Positions 16,284 through 26,004 of a DNA stretch of 64,000 bases are shown piece after piece. The DNA is from Paraburkholderia guartelaensis (lineage in GTDB: Bacteria; Pseudomonadota; Gammaproteobacteria; Burkholderiales; Burkholderiaceae). The DNA lies in NCBI RefSeq assembly GCF_004353905.1, contig NZ_SMOD01000020.1, positions 62,001 to 126,000 of the forward strand, given 5' to 3'. The notes under the pieces are model-generated. The model worked only from the letters and a program-made list of their open reading frames with translations, was not told the origin of the DNA and ran no database searches. The position numbers and the translations under genes are program-made. Numbering within the stretch: the first letter of the stretch is position 1; each line of letters begins with the position of its first letter.

Positions 16284-17153
16284 TCAGGCCGGCTGTTGCG
16301 TGCCTTGCTCGGCCTGCAGGCGCTGCACCACTTCCTTGCGATAGCGGTTCAGTTCCTGCGCCGTGGTGAACGTGCGCTCGAACAGGATCGAGAGGTTGTG
16401 CAGAATGCGCTCGATCACCTTCTTTTCCCAGCCGTCGTCGAAGCGGATCTGCTCGTCGAGCCAACGCTCGAGCCATTCCGGGTCGGGCAGGCGCGACTGC
16501 ACGGTGTCGCGCGGGAACAGCGCCTGGTTCACGTGCAGGTTCGTCGGATGCAGCGGCTTCTCGGTGCGGCGCGCCGAAGCCATCAGCACGCCGATCTTCG
16601 CGAACGCCGCGCGCGCGACGTCGCCGAAATTGGTGAGCGCCTTCTTCATGTAACGCAGATAAGCGCCGCCGTGACGCGCTTCGTCGCGCGAAATCGTTTC
16701 GTAGATGGCCTTGATGACCGGCTCCGTGTGCCATTCGGCGGCACGGCGATACCAGTGGTTCAGGCGGATTTCGCCGCAGAAGTGCAGCATGAGCGTTTCG
16801 AGCGGCGGCGCCGGATCGAACTCGAAGCGCACGGCGTGCAGCTCTTCTTCGGTCGGCACCATTTCCGGCTTGAAACGGCGCAGGTATTCCATGAGCACGA
16901 GCGAATGCTTTTGCTCCTCGAAGAACCACACGCTCATGAACGCCGAAAAGTCGCTGTCGTGATGGTTGTCGCGCAGGAACATTTCCGTGGCCGGCAGCGC
17001 CGACCATTCGGTGATCGCGTTCATCTTGATGGTCGCGGCCTGCTCATCGGTAAGGAGCGACGCATCGAACTTGTCCCAGGGAATGTCCTTTTCCATGTCC
17101 CATCGGACCGATTCGAGCGATTTGTAAAGTTCCGGATAAAGCATCGTGTTCAT
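16284..17153 (-). CDS. Ferritin-like di-iron protein, function unknown
   Basis: A 289-residue, mostly helical protein. Likely carboxylate-bridged di-iron ligands are E57 (tentative), E80 and H83 (EEQKH), E128 (CGEIR), E158 and H161 (DEARH), which is the two ExxH pattern of ferritin-like oxidases, oxygenases and acyl-ACP desaturases. It is longer than ferritin or bacterioferritin, so it is unlikely to be an iron store. It may be a hydroxylase or oxygenase, but the substrate cannot be read from sequence. It has its own terminator and a long upstream region. M at 17153 was chosen over the longer frame, which adds a non-homologous 31 residues. Confidence 0.85.
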   Translation of the reverse strand: MNTMLYPELYKSLESVRWDMEKDIPWDKFDASLLTDEQAATIKMNAITEWSALPATEMFLRDNHHDSDFSAFMSVWFFEEQKHSLVLMEYLRRFKPEMVPTEEELHAVRFEFDPAPPLETLMLHFCGEIRLNHWYRRAAEWHTEPVIKAIYETISRDEARHGGAYLRYMKKALTNFGDVARAAFAKIGVLMASARRTEKPLHPTNLHVNQALFPRDTVQSRLPDPEWLERWLDEQIRFDDGWEKKVIERILHNLSILFERTFTTAQELNRYRKEVVQRLQAEQGTQQPA

Positions 17154-17639
17154 AGTCCCGCCCCTGATCTGCGCATAACGCGCGCATGACGAATTCGTAG
17201 CGTGCCGCGTGCCCGCATACAACGCGGCCGCGCAGGCAAAAAGCATTTAATTTTACGCGGTATCCGGCCCTCTGGACGCAATCGCAGACCGGCGAACGCA
17301 ACACGCGTTGCCCCACGACAATCCAGCCAACCGGAATGAAGGCGCCGTCGTGGATTCTGGGTAGCTGCTCCGTTCCTTGAACCCGGCCGCCTGATACCGC
17401 TGATCACCACCGATACCCGCGAGGCGTGCGAGTCGTCGCCGCGGGCCTCTGCGACACAATGCCGCACTCTAGCACCCCACGTTCGACGTCCTGTTGCCAC
17501 ACCTTGCTGGCTGATTTTCCAATGGGCAGACATCCCGCCCGTCAAGGCCGCGGAACCTGCGCGGCGAAGCGCCGCAACGCCGCCCGCAACTCCCACAAAT
17601 GACCAGAAAAACCTTACACAATAATAGCATGCCGATGTT
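17154..17639. other. 486-bp spacer upstream of the ferritin-like gene
   Basis: No convincing gene. A 148-codon minus-strand frame here has arginine/glycine-rich shadow composition. There are two AT-rich patches, at about 17238-17262 (TTTAATTTTACGC, giving TAAAAT on the minus strand) and at 17606-17636. The first is the better promoter candidate for the ferritin-like gene. No terminator hairpin with a T run is seen after the patatin gene. Confidence 0.4.
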
Positions 17640-18845
17640 TCAGTTCCGCCGCACCCCGAAATCCATGATCGCGCCGTCTGTCGGAGCTTTGAGCCAAGTC
17701 AAAAGAACATCACTTTGAGCGAGCGTGTCGTGGTAACCCAGCTCGATCAATTCCCGCGTGAATTCACGCTCGAACAGCAAATAACTCGCGAACGCCGCGC
17801 CCGAAGCGCGGTTGCCGCCCATCGCCCCCAGCAGCATGCGCACCGAGCGCGGCAACTGCTGCAAGTGGCGCGCGGCAATCAGTTCGATACGCTCGCTCGG
17901 CGCGATTGCGAGCACTTCGACATGACGCCAGCCGCTTTCCGGCTCCACCGTGTGCGGCAGTTGCAGGACCATGCGGTTCACGTGCTCGATGCGCTCGATA
18001 TCGGCGCCGAGCGAGTCGAGGAACACGCTCGCGAGCACCTGCTGGCCGATCTGCGCGAGCGTCGGATACCGGTCGATGTCGGGGCGCGCCGCGGGCACCT
18101 CCGGCGTGGGCGCCGCTGCGCCCAGCACGACGATGCGCTGCGCGCCGAAGTGGATGGCCGGCGAGAGCGGTGCGATCTGCCGGATCGAACCGTCGCCGAA
18201 ATATTCGTGACGTCCGTCGAGTTCGAGACGCACTGCCGGGAACACGTATGGAATCGCAGCAGATGCGAGCACATGGGCAGGCGTGAGCGCGACCATGCGC
18301 GCGGTACGCTGCGCGCGCCGCCACGCGGTAATCGGCTCGCACGCCTGATAGAACGTGACATGCCGCCCCGACGAATAGCTGAGCGCCGTGACGGCGAGCG
18401 CGTAGAGTAGCCGCTCGTCGAGCATCTGTTCGATGCGATGGAAATTGAGCGCGTGCGGGAGCATGCGCGCGAGCGGCGTGCTGTCGAACAGGGTGCGTGG
18501 CGCGGCGTGCGCGCCCACGCTCGATACGGCCCAGCCGAACGCGAGCGCGGCGAGCCAGCGCGCGCCCGCAGCCGCGACGCCGGGCCAGTCGGTGCGATAG
18601 ATCTGGCTGGCACGCATGTTCGACCAGACGTCGACGAGGCGCGCCGCGCCGTGCGCGAACTGGTCGGCGTGACTCGCGATCGAGGTGGCATTGATCGCGC
18701 CAGCCGAGGTGCCGCAGATCACCGTGAAGGGCATGGCACGGCGCGCCGGCTCGGCCTGGCCGGCCAGTTCCGCAAGCGCGCGCAAGGCGCCGGCCTGGTA
18801 GGCCGCACGCGCGCCGCCGCCCATCATCACGAGCGCAAGCCGCAT
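17640..18845 (-). CDS. Patatin-like phospholipase
   Basis: A 401-residue Ser-Asp dyad hydrolase. The oxyanion loop is GGGARAAYQAG (9-19), the nucleophile is S47 in GTSAG, and the catalytic aspartate is in FGDGS near residue 220. It probably hydrolyses phospholipids or other acyl esters at the membrane or at a hydrophobic inclusion. There is no clear signal peptide, so it is probably cytoplasmic. It lies 108 bp downstream of phaM on the same strand. Confidence 0.9.
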   Translation of the reverse strand: MRLALVMMGGGARAAYQAGALRALAELAGQAEPARRAMPFTVICGTSAGAINATSIASHADQFAHGAARLVDVWSNMRASQIYRTDWPGVAAAGARWLAALAFGWAVSSVGAHAAPRTLFDSTPLARMLPHALNFHRIEQMLDERLLYALAVTALSYSSGRHVTFYQACEPITAWRRAQRTARMVALTPAHVLASAAIPYVFPAVRLELDGRHEYFGDGSIRQIAPLSPAIHFGAQRIVVLGAAAPTPEVPAARPDIDRYPTLAQIGQQVLASVFLDSLGADIERIEHVNRMVLQLPHTVEPESGWRHVEVLAIAPSERIELIAARHLQQLPRSVRMLLGAMGGNRASGAAFASYLLFEREFTRELIELGYHDTLAQSDVLLTWLKAPTDGAIMDFGVRRN

Positions 18846-18953
18846 GATGCCGACGCTCCCCGTTGTTGTTCAGCTTTTGTCCCGCGGTTGCCCTGCTGTT
18901 GCCTTTCTGTTGCGTCCCGCGGGACGGTTCTTCGTGACGTGACGCCGCGCGCC

Positions 18954-19700
18954 TTATTCCGGCTGTGCTGGCGCCTTCTTCGCGCCGCGCGGCGCGCTGC
19001 GGCCCGCGCCGCCGCTGTTGCCATTGCCGTTGCCGGTGTTGCTGCTCCGCTTGGCGGTACTGCTGCGTTTCGCCGTGGCGGCTTCGGTCTTCGCCTGCAC
19101 CTCGGTCACCGCTTCGGCAGCCGCTTGCGCGGCCTGCGCCGCGGCGGCGGGCTGCGCCATCGCGAATTGCGCGAGCTGGTTGAACTGCGCCTGCACGAGA
19201 TTCCACCACGAACCCGCGTCGAAGCCCGGCGGCGCGGATGCCGCGCCCTCGGGTGCTGTGCCTGCGTTCGCGGCATCCGGCTCGGCGGCCCGCTCGCGCG
19301 CGGCACCCGTTCTCGGCGCTTCGGATTCGGCGTGCGTCGGGGTCATCTGCGCCTGCGCGAACGCGCCGAACGCACGCAGCGTGGTGAGCGTGGCGCGCTG
19401 TACCTCGAGCGCCTGGATGGCGGACTGCAACATACCGAGATTGAGCTTGAGCCACTGCTCGACGGCGCGCAGATCGGTGATGCGCTTGTCGAGTTCCTCG
19501 ATGTTGGTGAGCGGCGTCATCATGTCGGTCATCATCGAAAGCGGCGGGCCAAAGGCTTGCGCCACGCCCGGCTCGCCCCCCGGGAACGCGCCGCCGAACG
19601 GCGTGAGGCGCATCATCCCCCACATCTGGTCGAGCATTTCGGCGGGCGGAAAGCCTGGAAAGCCCGGGAACGGCGGCATGGTGCCTGCTGAGTCGGTCAT
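18954..19700 (-). CDS. phaM: PHA-granule protein PhaM
   Basis: A 248-residue protein matching the PhaM family: an N-terminal region PPFPGFPGFPPAEMLDQMW, then a helical domain (about 60-125, LDKRITDLRAVEQWLKLNL), then a low-complexity tail with basic AKR/AKK motifs (TAKRSS, GAKKAP). In Ralstonia eutropha PhaM activates PHB synthase and binds DNA through its basic tail, so that granules are attached to the nucleoid and shared at division. AGGGAG lies about 7 nt before the ATG. It suggests that the host makes polyhydroxybutyrate. No phaC, phaA or phaB is in the window. Confidence 0.88.
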   Translation of the reverse strand: MTDSAGTMPPFPGFPGFPPAEMLDQMWGMMRLTPFGGAFPGGEPGVAQAFGPPLSMMTDMMTPLTNIEELDKRITDLRAVEQWLKLNLGMLQSAIQALEVQRATLTTLRAFGAFAQAQMTPTHAESEAPRTGAARERAAEPDAANAGTAPEGAASAPPGFDAGSWWNLVQAQFNQLAQFAMAQPAAAAQAAQAAAEAVTEVQAKTEAATAKRSSTAKRSSNTGNGNGNSGGAGRSAPRGAKKAPAQPE

Positions 19701-19819
19701 GCGGAACTCCCTCGCATAGATAGGTGGTCAAATGCGCGCGCGTGGGCGGCACGAAACGATCTCTTCGATGATAGCGCGCGTAAAAGCAGAAATCGGCAGA
19801 AAGCACGAACCAAAATGCG

Positions 19820-20644
<825 letters not shown>

Positions 20645-20703
20645 GCGCGGACCTCCTTTGCTTCGGATTGCTGATTACGTGAAAGCGATGGCAGTGCCGC
20701 TCA

Positions 20704-21870
20704 TCAGTGCGGCTGATACACCCACTTGCCGTCGCGGATCTCGACCATCACGCGCGCTCGCGCGTCGAGGCCGAGGTGATCGGTGGCGCTCATGTTGACG
20801 ACGCCATTGGTGTCATGCAGCCCGTGCGTTGCTTCGAGTGCGTCGCGCAGCGCGTGGCGAAATGCGGGCGTGCCAGGCGCAGCCGACTTGAGCGCGACGG
20901 GTATCGCGTTCTGCAGCAGGAGTCCCGCGTCCCACGTGTACGCGCCGAACGCCGACACGGTGCCCGCGCCGTTACGGGCTTCGTAACGCGAAATATAGTC
21001 GAGCGCGAGGCGCCGGCCGGGCTGGTCCTCGGGCAGTTGCGCGGCTACGAGCACCTGGCTTGCGGGCAGGAAGGTGCCGTTGCAGTCGGCGCCGCACACG
21101 CGCAGGAAGTCGCGGTTGCCCACGCCGTGGTTGTGATAGATGACGCCCTTGTAGCCGCGCTCCTTGAGCGCCTTCGGCGGCAGCGCGGCGGGCGTGCCGG
21201 CCGCGCCGACCACGACCGCGTCGGGATGCGCCGCGACGATCTTCAGGACCTGCCCCGTCACGCTCGGATCGGTGCGATTGAAGCGTTCGTTCGCGACCAG
21301 CTTGATGTCGTGCTGCTGCGCGGCCTTCGCGATCTCGGCATAAAACGTCTCGCCGAGCGCGTCGGCCTGGCCGATATAGGCGAGCGTCTTCACGTTGTGC
21401 GCGGCTGCGTGCTCCAGGATCGCACCGGCCATCATCGCGTCGGTTTGCGGCGTCTTGAACATCCAGTGGCGCTTGTCGTCGACGGGCTCGATGATCTTCG
21501 CCGACGATGCGAGCGAGATCGTGGGCGTCTCGCCTTGCGCGATCACGTCGAGCATCGCGAGCGAGTTGGGTGTGATCGACGAGCCGATGATCGCGTCGAC
21601 ATGCTGTTCGTCGATGAGTTTCTTCGTGTCCTGTACGGCCTGGGTCGTGTCGGAGGCGTCGTCGAGCACGACGTACTGGACTTTCTGGCCCGCGATCTCG
21701 GTGGGGAACATCGCGGCGGTGTCGCGTGCGGGAATGCCGAGCGAGGCGGCCGGGCCCGTGAGCGAAAGCACGAGGCCGATCTTGACCTGCGCGAGCGCAA
21801 GCGTGGGCGCACAGATACTGAAGAGCGAGGCGATGCATACAGCAAGACGGCTGGGGCGAGAAGCGTTCAC
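20704..21870 (-). CDS. Branched-chain amino-acid-type ABC substrate-binding protein
   Basis: A 388-residue periplasmic binding protein (LivK or peripla_BP_6 type). The signal peptide is at about 1-27 (ending TLALAQ) and the core begins VKIGLVLSLTGPAASLG. The start is GTG at 21870, supported by AAGGAGACACC just upstream. No permease or ATPase gene is nearby, so it either serves a transporter encoded elsewhere or has a sensing role. The ligand is unknown; family members bind branched-chain amino acids, aromatic acids or amides. The next downstream gene is an enoyl-CoA hydratase. Confidence 0.9.
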   Translation of the reverse strand: MNASRPSRLAVCIASLFSICAPTLALAQVKIGLVLSLTGPAASLGIPARDTAAMFPTEIAGQKVQYVVLDDASDTTQAVQDTKKLIDEQHVDAIIGSSITPNSLAMLDVIAQGETPTISLASSAKIIEPVDDKRHWMFKTPQTDAMMAGAILEHAAAHNVKTLAYIGQADALGETFYAEIAKAAQQHDIKLVANERFNRTDPSVTGQVLKIVAAHPDAVVVGAAGTPAALPPKALKERGYKGVIYHNHGVGNRDFLRVCGADCNGTFLPASQVLVAAQLPEDQPGRRLALDYISRYEARNGAGTVSAFGAYTWDAGLLLQNAIPVALKSAAPGTPAFRHALRDALEATHGLHDTNGVVNMSATDHLGLDARARVMVEIRDGKWVYQPH

Positions 21871-22028
21871 GGTGTCTCCTTGTCGTTCGTTTTACGTTTG
21901 GATGCTGCGTGCTTCTACGGCTCGTACCTTGACTGGTCTCCCCGATGCGCTCGAAGAAAAAGGGCGTTCGCCAGTGTAGCCGCACGCGTGGCGCGCGGCA
22001 TCCGGCGAAACCCTTCAGCGTTTGCGTG

Positions 22029-23021
22029 TCATTGCTCGCCGTGGAGCGACGTCACAGCCTGATCGATCGCGCCGAAAATCGACTTGCCCGCTTCGTCGAG
22101 CATCTCGATCTTCACGCTGTCGCCGAACTTCATGAACTCGGTGCTCGCCTGTCCGCTTTCGATCATTTCGAGGCAGCGCTTCTCGGCAATGCAGCAGTAG
22201 CCGCGCTTCGCGTCCTTGTTCGAGACCGTGCCCGAACCCACGATGGCGCCCGCGCGCAGATTGCGCGTTTTCGCAGCGTGCGCGATCAGCTGGCCGAAGT
22301 GGAACACCATGTCCGTGCCGGCATCGGGCTGGCCGATCTTCTTGCCGTTCCAGTGCACGATGAGCGGCAGGTGCACGCGCCCTTCGCGCCAGTGCTCGCC
22401 GAGTTCATCGGGTGTGACCATCACCGGCGCGAACGCGCTGGCCGGCTTGCTCTGGAAAAAGCCGAAGCCCTTCGCGAGTTCCGCGGGAATGAGGTTGCGC
22501 AGCGAGACGTCGTTGACGAGCGTGACGAGCCGCACAGCCCGCAACGCTTCGTCCGGGCTCACGCCCATCGGCACGTCGCCGGTCACGACGGCGACTTCGG
22601 CCTCGAAGTCGATGCCGAACGCCTCGGACGCGCACACGATGTCGTCGCAAGGCCCGATGAAGTCGTCGCTGCCGCCCTGGTACATGAGCGGGTCGGTCCA
22701 GAATTCGGCGGGCATCTCGGCACCGCGCGCGCGACGCACGAGTTCGACGTGATTCACGTACGACGAGCCATCCGCCCATTGGTACGCACGCGGCAGCGGC
22801 GCCATGCAATCGCGCGCGTCGAAGCTGAACGCGTTGCGCGCGCGCCCGTAGTTGAGCGCGTCGTACAACTCGGCGAGCTGCGGCGCGTAGAAGCGCCAGT
22901 CGTCGAGCACGCGCTGCAGCGTGGGTGCGATCGCGTCGGCGATGGCGGCGCTGCGCAGATCGCGGGAAACGACGATCAGCTGCCCGTCGCGGGTGCCGTC
23001 CTTGAGCGTGGCAAGTTTCAT
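22029..23021 (-). CDS. Fumarylacetoacetate hydrolase family protein
   Basis: A 330-residue FAH-fold protein. Likely metal ligands are in DFEAEVAVVTGDVP, and the C-terminal core contains LRAGAIVGSGTVSNKD and KRCLEMIE. It could be fumarylacetoacetase (tyrosine or homogentisate breakdown) or another C-C bond hydrolase such as acylpyruvase; this longer type is common in Burkholderia. It is divergent from an IclR regulator, a common arrangement for aromatic catabolism genes, so local regulation by that protein is likely. Confidence 0.9.
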   Translation of the reverse strand: MKLATLKDGTRDGQLIVVSRDLRSAAIADAIAPTLQRVLDDWRFYAPQLAELYDALNYGRARNAFSFDARDCMAPLPRAYQWADGSSYVNHVELVRRARGAEMPAEFWTDPLMYQGGSDDFIGPCDDIVCASEAFGIDFEAEVAVVTGDVPMGVSPDEALRAVRLVTLVNDVSLRNLIPAELAKGFGFFQSKPASAFAPVMVTPDELGEHWREGRVHLPLIVHWNGKKIGQPDAGTDMVFHFGQLIAHAAKTRNLRAGAIVGSGTVSNKDAKRGYCCIAEKRCLEMIESGQASTEFMKFGDSVKIEMLDEAGKSIFGAIDQAVTSLHGEQ

Positions 23022-23138
23022 GGAATCAGACGTGAGTGACGATAAGGGAAATGTATTCTACGATGGTGAATCGGCGGGCCCCAAGCGGGCGAGCCGTATG
23101 CCCCCAGTCGCCGTACGTTTGAACACCACAACGCATCC

Positions 23139-24044
23139 ATGCCGCCAACCGTCCGATCCGCCTCGCCGCGCGCGAGCGCCACAGACGCCACGAACGCCGA
23201 AGATCTCGCCGACACCCTCGACACCGCTGACGCCCCGGAAGGCGCCGAAGCCGGCGAAGAAAAACTGCGCTCCGGCATCCAGTCGATCGAAGTAGGTTTT
23301 CGCCTGCTCGAAGTGCTCACGAACGAACCGCGCGCGATGATGCTGCGCGACCTCGCGCAGCGCGCCGGCATGAGCCCCGCGAAGGCGCACCGCTATCTCG
23401 TGAGCTTCATGCGCCTCGGCGTGGTCGCGCAGGACCCGCTCTCGGGGCGCTACGAACTGGGCGGCTTCGCGCTGCAGCTTGGACTCGCGCGCCTCGCGCG
23501 CGTGGACGGCGTCAAGCTCGCGCGCCTCGCGCTCACCGAATTGCGCGACGCGCTCGACATCACCGTGGGCATCGCCGTGTGGGGCAACCAGGGGCCGACC
23601 GTCGTGCACTGGCTTGAGTCGAGCCACCCTGCGAAAGCGTCGCTCAAGCTCGGCGACGTGATGCCGATGCTCAGCTCCGCCACGGGCCTGCTGTTCGCCG
23701 CCTACCTGCCGCGCAGCAAGACGGCCCCGATGATCGAGCGCGAACTCGCGGGCGCGCAGCACTACTCGTACGGCTCCACGCCGCGTACGGCAGAGGCGCT
23801 CGAAGGCGCGCTCGCGGAAGTGCGCGAGCACGGTGCGGCCCGCGTGGAAGGCATGTTGCTGCCGACCATCCACGCGTTCTGCACGCCGGTGTTCGACGCG
23901 AGCGGCGAACTCGCGCTCGGGCTCATCGCGCTCGGTCACGAAGGCGCATTCGATATCGCCTGGAACGGCGCCGTGGACAGCGCGCTGCGAGCGTGCGCCG
24001 AGAAACTGTCGTACGAATTGGGGTACAGTCCAACGCCGCGCTGA
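23139..24044 (+). CDS. IclR-family transcriptional regulator
   Basis: A 301-residue regulator. There is a disordered acidic N-terminus of about 45 residues. The winged helix-turn-helix follows (about 50-110, RDLAQRAGMSPAKAHRYLV), and then the IclR effector-binding domain (about 125-300). It is divergently transcribed from the FAH-family gene across a 117-bp spacer, so that gene is the most likely target. The inducer is unknown. Confidence 0.93.
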   Translation: MPPTVRSASPRASATDATNAEDLADTLDTADAPEGAEAGEEKLRSGIQSIEVGFRLLEVLTNEPRAMMLRDLAQRAGMSPAKAHRYLVSFMRLGVVAQDPLSGRYELGGFALQLGLARLARVDGVKLARLALTELRDALDITVGIAVWGNQGPTVVHWLESSHPAKASLKLGDVMPMLSSATGLLFAAYLPRSKTAPMIERELAGAQHYSYGSTPRTAEALEGALAEVREHGAARVEGMLLPTIHAFCTPVFDASGELALGLIALGHEGAFDIAWNGAVDSALRACAEKLSYELGYSPTPR

Positions 24045-24162
24045 GGGCTGTATGCCAGGGCGGGCATCCATGTGACCCCGCTCGCGCGCGTCTGCGTTTC
24101 TGCAAGCACCCGGCGGGTTGTGTCACATTAACGTACGACCGATACCGACCCACGAACCGCCG

Positions 24163-25584
24163 ATGTCCACGCCAGCCGCCCCGCGCGAGGCCCGCCGCCT
24201 CGACACCGACTCACGCCCACCGCAGCGCATGCGCGCGTGGCGCTGGGTCGGCGTGTTCGTCGCGGTGACGGCGCTCCATTGGCTCGCGGCCGAATGGTTC
24301 GAGCGGCATCATGGCGCGCCGCCGCCTGTCGCGCACGTGCGCGTGCCGGTGCAAGTGGCGCTCCTCAAGCCCGAGCGCATCGAGCGCGAGGCAAAGCCCG
24401 CAGGCCCCGCGGCGGCGCCCGCGCATGCCGCGCCCAAACCGGCGCCGAAGCCCGCCGAGCCGCATACGCTGCACGCGGTGACGCCGCCCAAACCGCACCC
24501 CAAAGCGCCGGCTTCTCCGCCAGATACGCAGGCGGCATCCGCACCCGCAGCCGCATCGCAAGCCATCGCGAGCGCCGCCGGCGCCAGCGGGACGGCAAGC
24601 ACGGCGCCGGGCAACGGCAAGCAGCCTTCGGCGCAAGCGACACAGGCCTCGCATGGACTGAAGTTTTCGGTGCCCCCATCGGGCGAACTGCAGTACGACA
24701 CGTTCTATAACGGCGTACGCAATCAGCCCGGCACGATCCACTGGTCAAGCGATGGACAACGCTACGAGATGGTCGTGCGTGTGCCCCTGCCCTTCGTCGG
24801 CGAATTCAGCTGGACGAGCAAGGGCCGCGTGGACGCCTTCGGCCTCGCGCCGGATCAGTACATCGAAAAGCGCGGCCATCGTCCTTCGGACGTGACGATC
24901 TTCAACCGCACCGACAAGCAGATCGTCTTCACGCGCACGCCCAACTCGCTCGCGCTGCCCGATGCTGCGCAGGATCGCTTCAGCATGGTGATGCAGCTCG
25001 CGAGCCTCGTGCGCGGCGACCCCGATGCGTACAAGCCGGGGGTCACGCGCGAGTTCTATGTCGCGGATAACGACAGCGGCGAGACCTGGCCCATCACCAC
25101 GATCGGCGACGAAACCGTGAGCACGGATCATGGCTACGTCACCGCGCGCCACTTCATGCGTCTGCCGCGCCGCGAAGGCGACAAGCGGCGCATCGACGTG
25201 TGGCTCGCGCAGTCGCTCGGCTGGTTGCCCGTGCGCCTCGTGCAAACCGAACCCAATGGCAACCAGTTCGAGCTGGTGTGGCGTGGCGCGCTCACGGTGC
25301 CGGCCGCATCGAATGCGCCCGCGCCGGCACCCGACTCCGCAGCGGCGCCGACCGCCCCGACGCCCAGCGCCGCATCCGACACAACATCGGCACAATCCGC
25401 AATGCAGGAAGCTGCGCCAGCTTCTGCGCCAGCTGCATCACAAGCGCAACCGCAAGCGTCTGCGCAGCCGGCGCCACCCGCCAATTTGCAGACAGAAACG
25501 CCGGCAGTATCACCGCCGCAACCGTCCACTGACGACGCGCAACCGTCACAAGCTTCGCCGGGCCCGGCGCCCGAGCATCCCTGA
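24163..25584 (+). CDS. DUF3108 protein with Pro/Ala-rich arms
   Basis: A 473-residue inner-membrane-anchored protein. A membrane helix is at about 27-44 (RWVGVFVAVTALHWLAA). A Pro/Ala/Lys-rich region follows (about 75-165), then the DUF3108 domain (about 170-390, PPSGELQYDTFYNGVRNQPG to WRGALTVPA), and an 80-residue Ala/Pro/Gln-rich tail. The layout, a short cytoplasmic end, one helix and a periplasmic proline-rich spacer, looks like TonB or a periplasm-spanning tether. Function of DUF3108 is unknown. ATG at 24163 fits better than 24118. Confidence 0.8.
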   Translation: MSTPAAPREARRLDTDSRPPQRMRAWRWVGVFVAVTALHWLAAEWFERHHGAPPPVAHVRVPVQVALLKPERIEREAKPAGPAAAPAHAAPKPAPKPAEPHTLHAVTPPKPHPKAPASPPDTQAASAPAAASQAIASAAGASGTASTAPGNGKQPSAQATQASHGLKFSVPPSGELQYDTFYNGVRNQPGTIHWSSDGQRYEMVVRVPLPFVGEFSWTSKGRVDAFGLAPDQYIEKRGHRPSDVTIFNRTDKQIVFTRTPNSLALPDAAQDRFSMVMQLASLVRGDPDAYKPGVTREFYVADNDSGETWPITTIGDETVSTDHGYVTARHFMRLPRREGDKRRIDVWLAQSLGWLPVRLVQTEPNGNQFELVWRGALTVPAASNAPAPAPDSAAAPTAPTPSAASDTTSAQSAMQEAAPASAPAASQAQPQASAQPAPPANLQTETPAVSPPQPSTDDAQPSQASPGPAPEHP

Positions 25585-25667
25585 GCGCGCAAGCGCACGC
25601 ACCGCTCGCACCGAACGGCCCGCTTCGCAACACAAATTCGCGAAATAGCGCATACTGGAATCGAGCC

Positions 25668-25847
25668 ATGCGTCAAGGATCGCAAGGCATCGCGCGCATC
25701 ACGAAGGGCCAAAGAACAAGCAGACGAAACACGGCAGAACGACGCCGCGCGCAAACGACGGACCAGCGAACGGACCAACAAACGGACCAGCACGAACAAA
25801 CCGAAACAACGCTGCAAACGACGGACAAAATCGGCGCGACACAATAA
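25668..25847 (+). CDS. Possible 59-aa Thr/Gln/Arg-rich ORF (doubtful)
   Basis: Begins ATG CGT CAA at 25668 and ends TAA at 25845-25847. It encodes an extremely polar peptide with an Arg-rich first half and a TDQ-repeat second half (TTDQRTDQQTDQ). No Shine-Dalgarno is visible. The composition follows from the local absence of T, so I think this is probably non-coding. I list it because it is too short to be called by most gene finders. Confidence 0.15.
   Translation: MRQGSQGIARITKGQRTSRRNTAERRRAQTTDQRTDQQTDQHEQTETTLQTTDKIGATQ
25754..25789. repeat. Three tandem 12-bp ACGGACCA units
   Basis: AACGACGGACCA, GCGAACGGACCA and ACAAACGGACCA lie end to end inside the T-free run. Part of the array is echoed 60 bp downstream. 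Confidence 0.8.
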
Positions 25848-26004
25848 ACGGCGCAGCAAACAGGGACGCGACACACAAGCTAACGAACATCGCATCGCGC
25901 ATCGTCCGCGCGCTCCAGGCGCGCGGATTGCTCCACCAGCATCGCGTGCATGCAGTACCTCGCAAACGGCTTGACTCCCAGCCTGGAAGGCGAAGGAGGA
26001 ACCC

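Larger units (their letters stand above)
25585..26004. other. 420-bp spacer with a T-free plus strand
   Basis: No recognised gene. From 25700 to 25812 the plus strand has no T at all (A47 C37 G29 by hand count), and only four T's occur from 25700 to 25889. It includes three tandem 12-bp units ending ACGGACCA at 25754-25789, and a 13-mer GCAAACGACGGAC that occurs at 25751-25763 and again at 25814-25826. Minus-strand frames across it are shadow-like. GAAGGAGGAACCC at its right end is the ribosome-binding site of the next gene. Confidence 0.7.

Noticed and set aside
17150..17596. A 148-codon minus-strand frame in the spacer before the ferritin-like gene
   Set aside because: Arginine- and glycine-rich shadow composition, no domain, and it overlaps the real start region of the ferritin-like gene.
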